From the NCBI RefSeq assembly GCF_000971965.1, contig NZ_LAQP01000013.1, positions 186,001-250,000 on the forward strand: a DNA stretch of 64,000 nt. The letters are read 5' to 3'. A program made the position numbers and the translations under genes. The DNA comes from Paenibacillus wulumuqiensis (lineage in GTDB: Bacteria > Bacillota > Bacilli > Paenibacillales > Paenibacillaceae). The notes under the pieces are model-generated. The model did no database searches. It was given only the letters and a program-made list of their open reading frames with translations, and had not been told where the DNA came from. Shown piece after piece: positions 1-8,949 of this stretch (its first letter is position 1; every line of letters begins with the position of its first letter).

Positions 1-1030
1 TATCAATCTGCTGCAGATCGACCCGATCGAGTTCGAATTCGGTTACGGATTGATTCCGCTGGCTGATACCCAGCAAGGTGGAGATTTACTGGATCGAATT
101 ATTATGATTCGTCGTCAATGCGCACTTGAACTGGGTCTTGTGGTCCCTGTTATTCGTATTCGCGATAATATTCAGTTAAAACCTAACGAATATGTAATCA
201 AAATTAAAGGAAATATCGTAGGCGGTGGTGAATTATTACTAAATCACTACCTGGCCATGAGTCCTGGTTTTGATGATGATTCCATTACAGGTATAGAGAC
301 TTTGGAACCAGCTTTTGGTCTTCCTGCTTTGTGGATTGATGAATTAACCAAAGATCGGGCTGAATTATCCGGATATACGGTGGTTGATCCGCCTTCCGTA
401 GTAGCCACCCATCTGACCGAACTGATCAAAAAGCACTCCCACGAGCTGCTGGGACGTCAGGAGACACGTTCTTTGGTCGACAATCTGCGTGAAAACTACC
501 CTGTATTGGTGGATGAGCTGATTCCTTCAATCCTGTCGGTAGGTGACGTACAGAAAGTATTGGTTAAATTATTAAAAGAGAAAATTTCCATTCGCGACAT
601 GGTAACTATATTTGAGACACTGGCCGATTATGGAGCTTATACCAAAGATCCGGATGTATTGACTGAATATGTACGTCAGTCCCTTTCCCGGCAGATTACA
701 CAGCAGTTTACCAGCCAGGGAGAGACGCTGCGTGTTATTACCGTCGGTCCGAATCTGGAGAAAAAGATTGCAGAAAGTGTGCAGCAGTCCGAGCAGGGAA
801 CCTATCTTGCGCTTGATCCGGTGTCCACACAATCGATGTATCAAAAAATTAATGAGCAGGTTAACCGTTTGCTTCAAATGGGACAGCAGCCTGTTGTGCT
901 GACTTCCCCGGCAATTCGTATGTATCTGCGCCAGTTGATTGAACGTACCATGCAGGATATACCCGTTTTATCCTATAGCGAACTGGAACCCAATGTTGAA
1001 ATTCAAAGTGTCGGGGTGGTGAACTTATGA
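1..1030 (+). CDS. flhA: Flagellar export apparatus protein FlhA, C-terminal part (5' end outside window)
   Basis: The reading frame is already open at base 2 and runs to a TGA at 1028-1030, leaving about 342 residues of a protein that is normally near 680. This is the cytoplasmic domain of FlhA, the inner-membrane gate of the flagellar type III secretion system, which docks chaperone-substrate complexes. Recognisable segments are the DPIEFEFGYGLIPL stretch at the window edge and, further on, the VKLLKEKISIRDMVTIFETL helix and the VLTSPAIRMYLRQLIE segment near the end. The N-terminal membrane helices are not in the window. The last four bases overlap the flhF start, so the two genes are probably translationally coupled. 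Identification is secure; only the start is missing. Confidence 0.96.
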   Translation, partial: INLLQIDPIEFEFGYGLIPLADTQQGGDLLDRIIMIRRQCALELGLVVPVIRIRDNIQLKPNEYVIKIKGNIVGGGELLLNHYLAMSPGFDDDSITGIETLEPAFGLPALWIDELTKDRAELSGYTVVDPPSVVATHLTELIKKHSHELLGRQETRSLVDNLRENYPVLVDELIPSILSVGDVQKVLVKLLKEKISIRDMVTIFETLADYGAYTKDPDVLTEYVRQSLSRQITQQFTSQGETLRVITVGPNLEKKIAESVQQSEQGTYLALDPVSTQSMYQKINEQVNRLLQMGQQPVVLTSPAIRMYLRQLIERTMQDIPVLSYSELEPNVEIQSVGVVNL

Positions 1031-2367
1031 GAGTAAAACGCTATATCGTTGATACCATGCCGGATGCCATGCTGAAAATCCGTACAGATCTGGGCAGTGA
1101 TGCAGTCATACTGAGCACCAAGGAACTCAAGACTGGCGGATTTCTCGGTATGTTCCAAAAGAAAAAGATCGAAGTTATCGCTGCGGTAGAGAAGGAGCAG
1201 GTCCAGGAAGCGCCCAAGGCACAGCCTGAACCTGTTATTGCAGCAGCAGCTCCGGTGCCCAAAAAGGCAGTGCCTGACGCTTATCGCAAGTCCAGTCAGG
1301 CTTTTGCTGAATCCATGCGTCAGGCTCTGGCTGCAGATCAGCCGGAACCTGCCTCTTCTGCGCAAGCAGCAGTGCCTCCTTTGCCAGAGGAAGAACCGTT
1401 TGTGCCGGAAGTGGCCCGTGCCAGACTCCAGCATATTCCCGCAGCAGCTGCCACAGTGGCAGAACATGCCGTGACGGATTCGACTGATCAAATGTCGGAA
1501 CAACGACTGTTTGAAGAACTGCGCCAGATGAAGCAGATGATGGCCGATCTGACGCGGGATAAAGAAAGAGCCGATCTGCCGGAGCCGCTTCATAATCTGA
1601 TGAATCAGCTCAAAGCACAGGGTGTGGAGCAGCCGCTGCTTGACCTCTGGATGGATCAAATTGTACAGCAGTCTGCCAATCTGGAGACAATAACGGCAGC
1701 AGAAGCCAAATCTGCAGCCAAATCACAGATTGAGCAGTTTACCGCAACACGCATTGGCGGTGGCATTGATCCCCAGACCCGGATTGTGTATATTGCCGGG
1801 CCGACAGGTGTGGGCAAGACGACCACTATCGCCAAGCTTGCTGCAGAGCAGTTATTTAAATACAAACGTAAAGTAGGATTTATTACCTCGGATACGTACC
1901 GTATATCTGCTGTGGAGCAGCTGAGAACCTATGCATCCATTCTGGGAGTACCACTTGAAGTGGTCCAGTCGCCAGGGGATTTGCAGCGCTCACTGCAGCG
2001 GTTATCCGAATGTGATCTGATTTTGATGGATACAGCCGGTCGCAATTATCGGAACGAGCTGCTTGTATCCGAACTGCAGAGCCTGCTGGCTCCGCTGGAG
2101 CAGAGCGAGACCTATCTGGTGCTGGCACTGACATCCAAAACCGAGGATATGCGCACCATTACAAATCATTTCAGCAAATATCCGCTGGATAAAGTTATTT
2201 TTACCAAGGCTGACGAAACAGGAAGCTATGGCGCACTGTTTAATTTGCTTCAGGACCATCCGCTGCGTCTGTCCTATATGACCAATGGACAGAATGTACC
2301 GGATGATCTGCTAATGCCAAGCCCTGATTTCCTGGCGAATCTGTTACTGGGAGAAATTCTGCCATGA
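1027..2367 (+). CDS. flhF: Flagellar biosynthesis GTPase FlhF (SRP-like)
   Basis: FlhF is an SRP-family GTPase that helps set the position and number of flagella. The 446-residue product has the usual order: an N-terminal basic region starting MRVKRYIVDTMPDAM, a long Ala/Pro/Gln-rich low-complexity linker (about residues 60-140), and a C-terminal NG GTPase domain. The P-loop GPTGVGKTT lies near residues 258-266, followed by the TSDTYRISAVEQLRTYA and DTAGRNYRN motifs typical of SRP GTPases. The start ATG overlaps the flhA stop, and the stop TGA overlaps the ATG of flhG, so the three are one translational unit. FlhF and FlhG normally act as a GTPase/ATPase pair. Confidence 0.96.
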   Translation: MRVKRYIVDTMPDAMLKIRTDLGSDAVILSTKELKTGGFLGMFQKKKIEVIAAVEKEQVQEAPKAQPEPVIAAAAPVPKKAVPDAYRKSSQAFAESMRQALAADQPEPASSAQAAVPPLPEEEPFVPEVARARLQHIPAAAATVAEHAVTDSTDQMSEQRLFEELRQMKQMMADLTRDKERADLPEPLHNLMNQLKAQGVEQPLLDLWMDQIVQQSANLETITAAEAKSAAKSQIEQFTATRIGGGIDPQTRIVYIAGPTGVGKTTTIAKLAAEQLFKYKRKVGFITSDTYRISAVEQLRTYASILGVPLEVVQSPGDLQRSLQRLSECDLILMDTAGRNYRNELLVSELQSLLAPLEQSETYLVLALTSKTEDMRTITNHFSKYPLDKVIFTKADETGSYGALFNLLQDHPLRLSYMTNGQNVPDDLLMPSPDFLANLLLGEILP

Positions 2368-3254
2368 TGGATCAGGCCCAATCGTTAAGAAACCTGATGT
2401 CTGCCAAAGCAAAAGCGCTGGAAGCTCCCGAACGCGGTGCGAAAAACGCCAAGTTTGTTGCCGTTACGAGTGGTAAGGGGGGCGTAGGCAAGTCGAATTT
2501 CACATTGAATTTTGGGCTTGCCCTGCAGCGCCTCGGACGTAAAGTACTCGTATTTGATGCGGATATAGGAATGGCAAATATCGATGTTCTGATGGGCGTA
2601 CGTTCGCAGTATAATCTCTCGCATCTTTTGAGCGGAGAAAAAGAGATCGACGAAATTATTGAAAAAGGCGCCGGATCTTTGCCATATATTGCCGGTGGAT
2701 CAGGCTTAAATTCATTATTTTCTCTCTCTGAGAAAGATTTAGTTTACTTTACTACTCAAATTCAAAAAATTGCTGCCGATATGGATTATATCCTGTTTGA
2801 TACAGGAGCAGGACTTTCGAAGGAAACATTGCAGTTCATTATGTCGGCAGATGAGTGTATTGTGGTCACCACTCCGGAGCCAACAGCGATCACTGATGCT
2901 TACGCCCTAATCAAGGTTGTGTACGGGATGGAGGAAAGCACAAACTTCAAACTGGTCGTCAACCGGGCAGAGAGTCAGAAAGAAGCGGTTCAGACCTCGG
3001 ATAAGATCAGGCTGGTAACGAGCCGGTTTCTGAATCTCGAAATTCCGATGTTGGGATTTGTAAGTGATGACGCGCATGTCAGCCAGTCAGTGAAAAAGCA
3101 AGTTCCCTTTTCGATCAATGCTCCTGGATGTCACGCTTCAAGAGACATCCAAAACCTGGCCATGCAGTATGTAGTTTCGCCGGATGCCCGCCAGGAGGGA
3201 AGCTTAACAGGAATCAAAGGATTTATACAGAAATGGATGCGGCGTACTAAATGA
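2364..3254 (+). CDS. flhG: MinD-like ATPase FlhG (YlxH)
   Basis: This is a ParA/MinD-family ATPase of 296 residues that stimulates FlhF GTPase activity and controls flagellar number and placement. The deviant Walker A motif TSGKGGVGKSN lies at about residues 36-45, followed by a Walker B-like VFDADIGMANIDVLMG and the switch region DYILFDTGAGLSKETLQF. The C-terminal residues 275-296 are basic and could form a membrane-targeting helix, as in other MinD-like proteins. The start ATG overlaps the flhF stop; a second ATG follows directly, so the true start could be one codon later. In Bacillus the next gene is also cheB. Confidence 0.95.
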   Translation: MMDQAQSLRNLMSAKAKALEAPERGAKNAKFVAVTSGKGGVGKSNFTLNFGLALQRLGRKVLVFDADIGMANIDVLMGVRSQYNLSHLLSGEKEIDEIIEKGAGSLPYIAGGSGLNSLFSLSEKDLVYFTTQIQKIAADMDYILFDTGAGLSKETLQFIMSADECIVVTTPEPTAITDAYALIKVVYGMEESTNFKLVVNRAESQKEAVQTSDKIRLVTSRFLNLEIPMLGFVSDDAHVSQSVKKQVPFSINAPGCHASRDIQNLAMQYVVSPDARQEGSLTGIKGFIQKWMRRTK

Positions 3255-3281
3255 TTCTGTAGGGACAGAGGTGCTATCATT

Positions 3282-4739
3282 ATGGCAACTTATAAGGTAC
3301 TGGTTGTAGACGACTCCCCGTTCATGCGAAAAATTGTTTCCGACTTGATTGAGGCTGATGCTACATTCCAGGTTATTGACACGGCAAATAACGGGCTGGA
3401 AGCTACCCAGAAAGTTATGGAGCTCAAACCCGATGTAGTTACAATGGATGTCGAAATGCCCGAGATGAACGGGCTGGAGGCGCTGAAAGTGATTATGGCT
3501 CAGCGTCCGGTGCCGGTCATTATGCTGTCCGGTATCAATGAACAGGGCATGCGTGAGACGATCATGGCGCTGGAGAATGGTGCCTTTGACTTTATCCGTA
3601 AACCTTCGGTCAGCAATTCACAGGATATTCAAGAAGTAGGACAGCAGCTGCTGAGACAGCTCAATACAGCTGTACACGTATTGGAAAGACGCCGCAAGCG
3701 GGCGGAACAAAAAAACATGGCGGCTGACGCTGCTCCGTCGCCATCCCTGCCGCAAGTCGAGAAGAAACGGGAAGAGACCATTACTCCTCCACCTTCTCAG
3801 GCAGCGCCTCACCACAACAAACTGTCTGTCGAGGAGTCGTCCAGACGTCCTCAGCCAGGCAACCTGAATCCACCGCCTGTAGGCAGACCTGCACCACCGC
3901 TGAATAATCGGACAGCACGACCTGGACGTACTGAGGATCTCAAGCCATCCAGACCGGCTGTACCTCCCAAACCAGCAGAGCCACGCACAGCTGCGCCGAG
4001 TCCGCTCAAGCCAGCTGAGCCCAAAGTACCAAAAGCTCCTGCAGCTCCAGTTAATCCGTTAGCTCGTAAAGAGCCTGAGAAGCCTTCTGTAGCGTCTTCG
4101 GCTCCTGGAGCTACTTCGGATGGTATTACAGGCAAAACGTCCCATACTGACGTTCCTGCGGCCTCTATCGGCAAACTGGTGGCGGTAGGCTGCTCTACAG
4201 GTGGGCCCAGAGCACTGAAAAGCTTTCTTGAAAAGATCCCAGCGAATTTCCCGGCTCCTATCGTGATCGTGCAGCACATGCCGCCGAACTTCACACGTTC
4301 TCTTGCGCAGCGTCTGAACAGTCTGAGCCAGATTACGGTCGTAGAAGCTGAACAGGGAATGCCGCTTCAGCCAGGGACAGCCTATATTGCACCCGGAGGT
4401 TATCATATGACAGTTGTTCGTAGTCAGGGCGGCTATCGTATTCAGCTTTCACAGGAACCACCACGCAACGGGCATCGTCCTTCTGTGGATACGCTTTTTG
4501 CCTCAATCCGCCCATTCTCCGATTTGCAGCGCTATGCTGTGATTATGACAGGAATGGGAAGCGATGGCGCGAAGGAAATGAAAAATTTATACGACAGTGG
4601 CGTAATCCCTACCTTCGCAGAAAACGAAGATACCTGTGTCGTATACGGCATGCCGCGATCGGCTGTAGAGCTTGGATGTGTAAATCACCTCCTGCCATTA
4701 CCTGAAATTGCGCCTAAACTTGTACAAATCGTTAAATAG
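3282..4739 (+). CDS. cheB: Chemotaxis response regulator / protein-glutamate methylesterase CheB
   Basis: CheB removes methyl groups from (and deamidates) receptor glutamates during chemotactic adaptation. The N-terminal receiver domain (residues 1-120) has the phospho-acceptor Asp56 in VVTMDVEMPEMNG. The C-terminal methylesterase domain (about 290-485) shows the catalytic Ser305 in GCSTGG, His332 in VQHMPP and Asp428 in GMGSDGA, so both domains look active. The linker between them (about 140-285) is very long, with many Pro, Ala and Lys, making the protein 485 residues against roughly 355 in B. subtilis. The ribosome binding site AGAGGTG precedes the ATG. The gene is followed by cheA with a 44-base gap, so it belongs to the same operon. 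Confidence 0.96.
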   Translation: MATYKVLVVDDSPFMRKIVSDLIEADATFQVIDTANNGLEATQKVMELKPDVVTMDVEMPEMNGLEALKVIMAQRPVPVIMLSGINEQGMRETIMALENGAFDFIRKPSVSNSQDIQEVGQQLLRQLNTAVHVLERRRKRAEQKNMAADAAPSPSLPQVEKKREETITPPPSQAAPHHNKLSVEESSRRPQPGNLNPPPVGRPAPPLNNRTARPGRTEDLKPSRPAVPPKPAEPRTAAPSPLKPAEPKVPKAPAAPVNPLARKEPEKPSVASSAPGATSDGITGKTSHTDVPAASIGKLVAVGCSTGGPRALKSFLEKIPANFPAPIVIVQHMPPNFTRSLAQRLNSLSQITVVEAEQGMPLQPGTAYIAPGGYHMTVVRSQGGYRIQLSQEPPRNGHRPSVDTLFASIRPFSDLQRYAVIMTGMGSDGAKEMKNLYDSGVIPTFAENEDTCVVYGMPRSAVELGCVNHLLPLPEIAPKLVQIVK

Positions 4740-4783
4740 CTTATAACAAGCCCTATGTTACTTTATGGAGGAGGTGTCTCACG

Positions 4784-6880
4784 ATGGACATGAATCAATA
4801 TTTATCCATGTTTATTGATGAGTCGAACGATCATCTGCAGTCATTAAATGAAAAAATGCTGGAACTAGAAAGCAATCCCACTGATCTGGGCATTGTACAG
4901 GTTATCTTCCGCTCAGCGCATACGCTGAAAGGGATGGCTGCTACAATGGGATTTGAAGATCTGGCGGCGCTGACGCACCAAATGGAGAACGTACTGGATC
5001 TGGTGCGTAACGAAAAGCTGGCCATGCAGGAATTTATCTTTGACACGCTCTTCAAGGGTCTGGATGCTCTGGAGTCAATGGTACAGGACATCACGCAGGG
5101 CGGCGAAGGTAAAGCGGACGTTACAGCGATTGTGGAATCGTTGCAGGCTATCGTACGCGGTGATATTCCGGCAGGAGGAGCTTCTGCACCGGCAGCAGCA
5201 AGCACGCCAGCGGCTGCACCGGCAGCGGAAATAGCGGTGAAGGACAGCAAAGGCATCCAACTGGATGAGTTTCAACAATCCGTTATTGAACAATCCATGG
5301 CAGAAGGCCACCAGGCGCTGTACATGGACGTGGCAATCCGCGAAGACTGCCAGCTCAAGGCGGTTCGTGCCTATATGGTATTCGATCTGCTGGAGCGCTA
5401 CGGCGATGTGATCAAATCCGAACCGTCCACTCAGGATATTGAGCAGGACAAGTTCGAACGCAGCTTCTCGCTGTACTATGTAACACAAAAAGATCCGGCT
5501 GAGCTCCAACCGATGGTTACCAGCATTTCCGAAATCGAGAGCGTAAATGTAACCCGTCTGGATGCCCAATCGCTCAAGGAAATGTCTGCCGCTCCGGCAG
5601 CAGAACCTGAAGCAGCCCCGGCACCGGCACAGCAAACAACAACTGCATCAGCACCAGCAGCAGCTCCTGCAGCAGCGCCAAAAGCAGCGGCCGCTCCAAA
5701 GGCTGCTGCCAAAGCCCCAGCACCGGCACCATCCCGTACGATTCGTGTAGACATTGATCGCCTGGATGTACTGATGAACCTGTTCAGCGAATTGCTGATT
5801 GACCGCGTTCGTCTGGAACAGCTGGCGAGTGAAGTCAAGGTTCCTGCCCTGACCGATACGGTAGAGCATATGGGACGTGTAAGTACAGACCTGCAGAACA
5901 TTGTTCTGAAACTTCGGATGGTACCAGTCGATACTGTATTCAACCGTTTCCCTCGTATGGTACGTGACCTGGCTAAATCGCTTGATAAAAAGCTGGATCT
6001 GGTTATTACAGGTGCAGAGACAGAGCTTGATCGTACCGTTATCGATGAGATCGGCGATCCACTCGTCCACTTGCTTCGCAACTCTGTCGATCATGGCGTG
6101 GAACCGGTAGCTGACCGTATTGCGGCTGGCAAAGAAGAGACAGGTACGGTAAAACTGAGTGCTTTCCACAGCGGTAACCACGTATTTATCGAGATTGAGG
6201 ATGATGGCCGCGGAATCAACCGTGAGAATGTTCTTAACAAAGCGATCAAAAACGGCATTGTTACGCAGGATGTAGCCAACACCATGAAAGATGAAGAAGT
6301 GTACCAACTGCTGTTTGCCCCGGGCTTCAGTACTGCCGAGGTCATCTCTGATGTATCCGGACGCGGCGTTGGTCTGGATGTAGTTAAATCCAAGATCACT
6401 TCGCTGGGCGGCCATGTTATGGTAACTTCCGAACTTGGAAAAGGAACGAAGTTCTCGGTACAGCTCCCACTGACATTGTCCATTATTTCTGCAATGCTGA
6501 TCCGTGTTGGATCGGAAAAATATGCGATTCCACTGACTTCAATTGTGGAAACCGGCATCATCAAAGCGAAGCAGGTACGTGATCTGCATGGCAGTCAGCT
6601 GATTCCTTACCGTGACACGCATATCCCGCTTCTCTCCCTCAGCCGTGTATTTGAAGTACCTGACTTCGATGAGCGTGAAGAGGAAGAGACCGAGATTGTC
6701 GTTATCCGCAAAGGAGATAAGCTGGCAGCAATTGCGGTTGAGAACTTCATTGGGCAGAACGAAATCGTTCTGAAGAGCCTGGGAAGCTATCTGCCGGAAA
6801 CACGCGGCATCTCCGGTGCGACGATTCTGGGAGACGGCCAGGTCGCTTTGATTATTGATCCGAATGCATTTATTAAATAA
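4784..6880 (+). CDS. cheA: Chemotaxis histidine kinase CheA
   Basis: CheA is the sensor kinase that phosphorylates CheY and CheB in the cytoplasmic receptor array. All five regions are visible in 698 residues: the HPt domain with phospho-accepting His46 in SAHTLKGMAATMG; a P2 CheY/CheB-binding domain (about 160-265); an Ala/Pro-rich linker (about 270-310); the dimerisation helices (IDRLDVLMNLFSELL); the ATPase domain with N-box LLRNSVDHG (about 427), G1 DDGRGIN (about 472) and G2 GRGVGLDVV (about 526); and a CheW-like P5 domain at the C-terminus. A strong GGAGGAGGTG binding site precedes the ATG. The catalytic boxes are intact. Confidence 0.97.
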   Translation: MDMNQYLSMFIDESNDHLQSLNEKMLELESNPTDLGIVQVIFRSAHTLKGMAATMGFEDLAALTHQMENVLDLVRNEKLAMQEFIFDTLFKGLDALESMVQDITQGGEGKADVTAIVESLQAIVRGDIPAGGASAPAAASTPAAAPAAEIAVKDSKGIQLDEFQQSVIEQSMAEGHQALYMDVAIREDCQLKAVRAYMVFDLLERYGDVIKSEPSTQDIEQDKFERSFSLYYVTQKDPAELQPMVTSISEIESVNVTRLDAQSLKEMSAAPAAEPEAAPAPAQQTTTASAPAAAPAAAPKAAAAPKAAAKAPAPAPSRTIRVDIDRLDVLMNLFSELLIDRVRLEQLASEVKVPALTDTVEHMGRVSTDLQNIVLKLRMVPVDTVFNRFPRMVRDLAKSLDKKLDLVITGAETELDRTVIDEIGDPLVHLLRNSVDHGVEPVADRIAAGKEETGTVKLSAFHSGNHVFIEIEDDGRGINRENVLNKAIKNGIVTQDVANTMKDEEVYQLLFAPGFSTAEVISDVSGRGVGLDVVKSKITSLGGHVMVTSELGKGTKFSVQLPLTLSIISAMLIRVGSEKYAIPLTSIVETGIIKAKQVRDLHGSQLIPYRDTHIPLLSLSRVFEVPDFDEREEEETEIVVIRKGDKLAAIAVENFIGQNEIVLKSLGSYLPETRGISGATILGDGQVALIIDPNAFIK

Positions 6881-6910
6881 TGCAGTCCATTTATTGAGGA
6901 GGATTTACCC

Positions 6911-7369
6911 ATGGATGAATTAAAAGTTATCGTTTTCAAACTAGCAACGGAAGAATACGGCATTGAAGTCGACAAAGTACAGACGATCGAGCGCATGATG
7001 CCGATCACCCGCGTCCCGAAAACACTTGGTTTTGTCAAAGGTGTTATTAACCTGCGCGGTGTGGTTATCCCGGTTATCGATCTGCGTGGACGGTTTAACC
7101 TGCCGTCCCAGGAATACAATGATCAGACCCGTATCATCATCGTTGAAGTCGAGAAGATGCAAGTTGGCTTTATCGTGGATTCCGCAAATGATGTAGTTGA
7201 CATTAAACGCAGCAGCATTGAGAAACCGCCTGAAGTAGTGGGCGGTGTCAAAGCCAGATATCTGGACGGAGTAGCAAAGCTTGATGAAGAACGGCTGCTG
7301 GTTATGCTCAATCTTGCGGAAGTACTGGACAAGACCGAAGTCGTCCAGTTAGAGAGCATTGAGGACTAA
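6911..7369 (+). CDS. cheW: Chemotaxis coupling protein CheW
   Basis: CheW couples CheA to the methyl-accepting receptors. The 152-residue product is a single CheW/SH3-like domain; recognisable parts are KLATEEYGIEVDKVQTIE, ITRVPKTLGFVKGVINLRG and VIDLRGRFNLP, which form the receptor- and CheA-binding surfaces of the family. The GAGGAGG ribosome binding site is well placed before the ATG. cheC follows after a single base, and the TTG and GAGG within the end of cheW supply the ribosome binding site for cheC. Confidence 0.97.
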   Translation: MDELKVIVFKLATEEYGIEVDKVQTIERMMPITRVPKTLGFVKGVINLRGVVIPVIDLRGRFNLPSQEYNDQTRIIIVEVEKMQVGFIVDSANDVVDIKRSSIEKPPEVVGGVKARYLDGVAKLDEERLLVMLNLAEVLDKTEVVQLESIED

Positions 7370-7370
7370 T

Positions 7371-7997
7371 ATGGACCTGTTCAAAAATCTTGAAGGGTTC
7401 AAAATGGATGTGCTCAAAGAAGTAGGGAATATCGGGGCAGGCAATGCAGCCACTGCCCTCTCCCAGCTCCTGGACAAGCCCATCGATATGGCCGTACCCA
7501 AAGTGCAGATTCTTCCTTTCGAACAGATTGCCGAAAAAGTGGGCGGTCCCGAACAAATCGTACTGGCTATCTTTTTCCGGGTCGAGGGAGAAGCGCCGGG
7601 TAACCTGTTTTTCGTACTGACGCCAGAGGCAGGCAAAGGACTGCTGCGACGTTTGGCAGGCATTGAAGCCAGTGAAGAGGAATTTTTTACGGAAATGGAG
7701 CAGTCAGCGCTCGCAGAAATTGGTAATATATTAGCAGGGTCCTATTTATCTTCTCTGGCTGATTTTACCGGTCTATCCATGAGCCCAACCGTTCCGGGCC
7801 TGGCAATGGATATGGCAGGTGCCATTCTGAATTACGGACTTCTCCAGTTCGGTCAGATGGGCGATGATGCCTTATTGATCGATACCACCTTCCTTGAAGG
7901 AACTGAAGTTGTAGAGGGACAGTTTTTTCTGATTCCGGATCCCGAATCATTTGATAAAATTTTTAAATCGTTGGGAGTTCCGCTCCAAGATGATTGA
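7371..7997 (+). CDS. cheC: CheY-P phosphatase CheC
   Basis: CheC dephosphorylates CheY-P and is held in check by binding CheD. Two copies of the family phosphatase signature are visible: LKEVGNIGAGNAATALSQLL near residue 12 and SALAEIGNILAGSYLSSLAD near residue 110, each with the Glu and Asn needed for catalysis. I chose the ATG at 7371 (208 residues) because GAGG at 7361-7364 is spaced correctly for it; an in-frame TTG at 7359 lies upstream of that site and is less likely. The last eight bases overlap the start of cheD, in line with the CheC-CheD complex being made from one message. Confidence 0.94.
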   Translation: MDLFKNLEGFKMDVLKEVGNIGAGNAATALSQLLDKPIDMAVPKVQILPFEQIAEKVGGPEQIVLAIFFRVEGEAPGNLFFVLTPEAGKGLLRRLAGIEASEEEFFTEMEQSALAEIGNILAGSYLSSLADFTGLSMSPTVPGLAMDMAGAILNYGLLQFGQMGDDALLIDTTFLEGTEVVEGQFFLIPDPESFDKIFKSLGVPLQDD

Positions 7998-8487
7998 AGA
8001 ACAAAATGTTGTCAAAGTAGGTATGGCCGATTTGAACGTCGTGAAGACATCCGGGATAATTCGAACGACGGGATTGGGCTCGTGTGTTGGCCTTACACTG
8101 TATGACAAAAATGTTCAACTTGCCGGTATGGCCCATGTTATGCTGCCTTCTTCGGATATTGCACGTGAAGGGCAGCTCAATATTGCAAAGTACGCAGACA
8201 CCGCGCTGCCGGCATTATTGCAAAAAATGCAGGATATGGGTGCTGTACGCTCACGCCTGATCGCCAAAATGGCGGGTGGAGCACAGATGTTTACTTTTTC
8301 AAGTGGTGGTGATCACATGCGGATTGGTCCTCGCAATGTGGAAGCCTGTAAATTATTTTTGAAAGAATACAATATTCCTTTGATTGCCGAGGATACCGGC
8401 GCGAACTACGGACGTACCATTGAAATGAATTGTGTTACTGGTATGTTGTCGATTCGCAGTGTACAAATGGGTAAGAAGGAAATATAG
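7990..8487 (+). CDS. cheD: Chemoreceptor glutamine deamidase CheD
   Basis: CheD deamidates specific receptor glutamines and activates CheC. The 165-residue product has the catalytic Cys in TGLGSCVGLTLYD and the catalytic His in GMAHVMLPSS, followed by AKMAGGAQMF and the GRNVEACK-like region (here GPRNVEACKLFL) of the family. The ATG at 7990 lies inside the end of cheC and has GGGAG about 12 bases upstream. An in-frame start further upstream within cheC would add 13 residues not seen in the family. Function is well supported by motifs and by adjacency to cheC. Confidence 0.94.
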   Translation: MIEEQNVVKVGMADLNVVKTSGIIRTTGLGSCVGLTLYDKNVQLAGMAHVMLPSSDIAREGQLNIAKYADTALPALLQKMQDMGAVRSRLIAKMAGGAQMFTFSSGGDHMRIGPRNVEACKLFLKEYNIPLIAEDTGANYGRTIEMNCVTGMLSIRSVQMGKKEI

Positions 8488-8490
8488 GGT

Positions 8491-8934
8491 ATGGCAGGGA
8501 ATATTAAACTTAACCTCTGGTTTGGGATAATAGGGTTTGTCATTACCTTCCTTGTCTCTTTTGGAAATAATTTATGGACCACAAGTCTCTTTAGAGGAAT
8601 ATTAGGGTTTGTAGTGTGGTTCCTGCTGGCATTCGTACTGCGCTTTATTCTGGGGATTCTTGCGAATCCCGCAGGCGCAGTACCGAAAATGCCGACCGGG
8701 AACGAAGAATTAACTCAACAGGAGCTTTCTCAGGACGATCAGGACAGAGGAAGCCATTTTGATGTTGTGACACCTGATCAGGATAGTGAATTGCATGATT
8801 TGCTGACACCGAAGCCAGCAGATTCAGGGCAGAAGGACGAATTTGCTCCTCTTAACCCTCCCAAACTGGTTTCAACCAAGCAACAAGATCCAGAGGAACT
8901 GGCGAAGGCTGTACGCCATCTGACACAAAAGTAA
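8491..8934 (+). CDS. Small membrane protein of unknown function between cheD and sigD
   Basis: I do not recognise a named family. The 147-residue product has two closely spaced hydrophobic helices (about residues 7-25 and 34-58), with the sequence GNNLWTTSLFRG between them. After PAGAVPKMPTG comes an acidic, polar, probably disordered tail of about 80 residues rich in Gln, Asp and Glu. It starts three bases after the cheD stop, with AGAAGGA about ten bases before the ATG, and ends 15 bases before sigD, so it is co-transcribed with chemotaxis and sigma-factor genes. In B. subtilis a small membrane-anchored swarming protein (SwrB) lies on the other side of sigD, but this sequence does not resemble it. 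A motility-related role is inferred from position only. Confidence 0.8.
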   Translation: MAGNIKLNLWFGIIGFVITFLVSFGNNLWTTSLFRGILGFVVWFLLAFVLRFILGILANPAGAVPKMPTGNEELTQQELSQDDQDRGSHFDVVTPDQDSELHDLLTPKPADSGQKDEFAPLNPPKLVSTKQQDPEELAKAVRHLTQK

Positions 8935-8949
8935 GGAGGGTGAAAGCAA

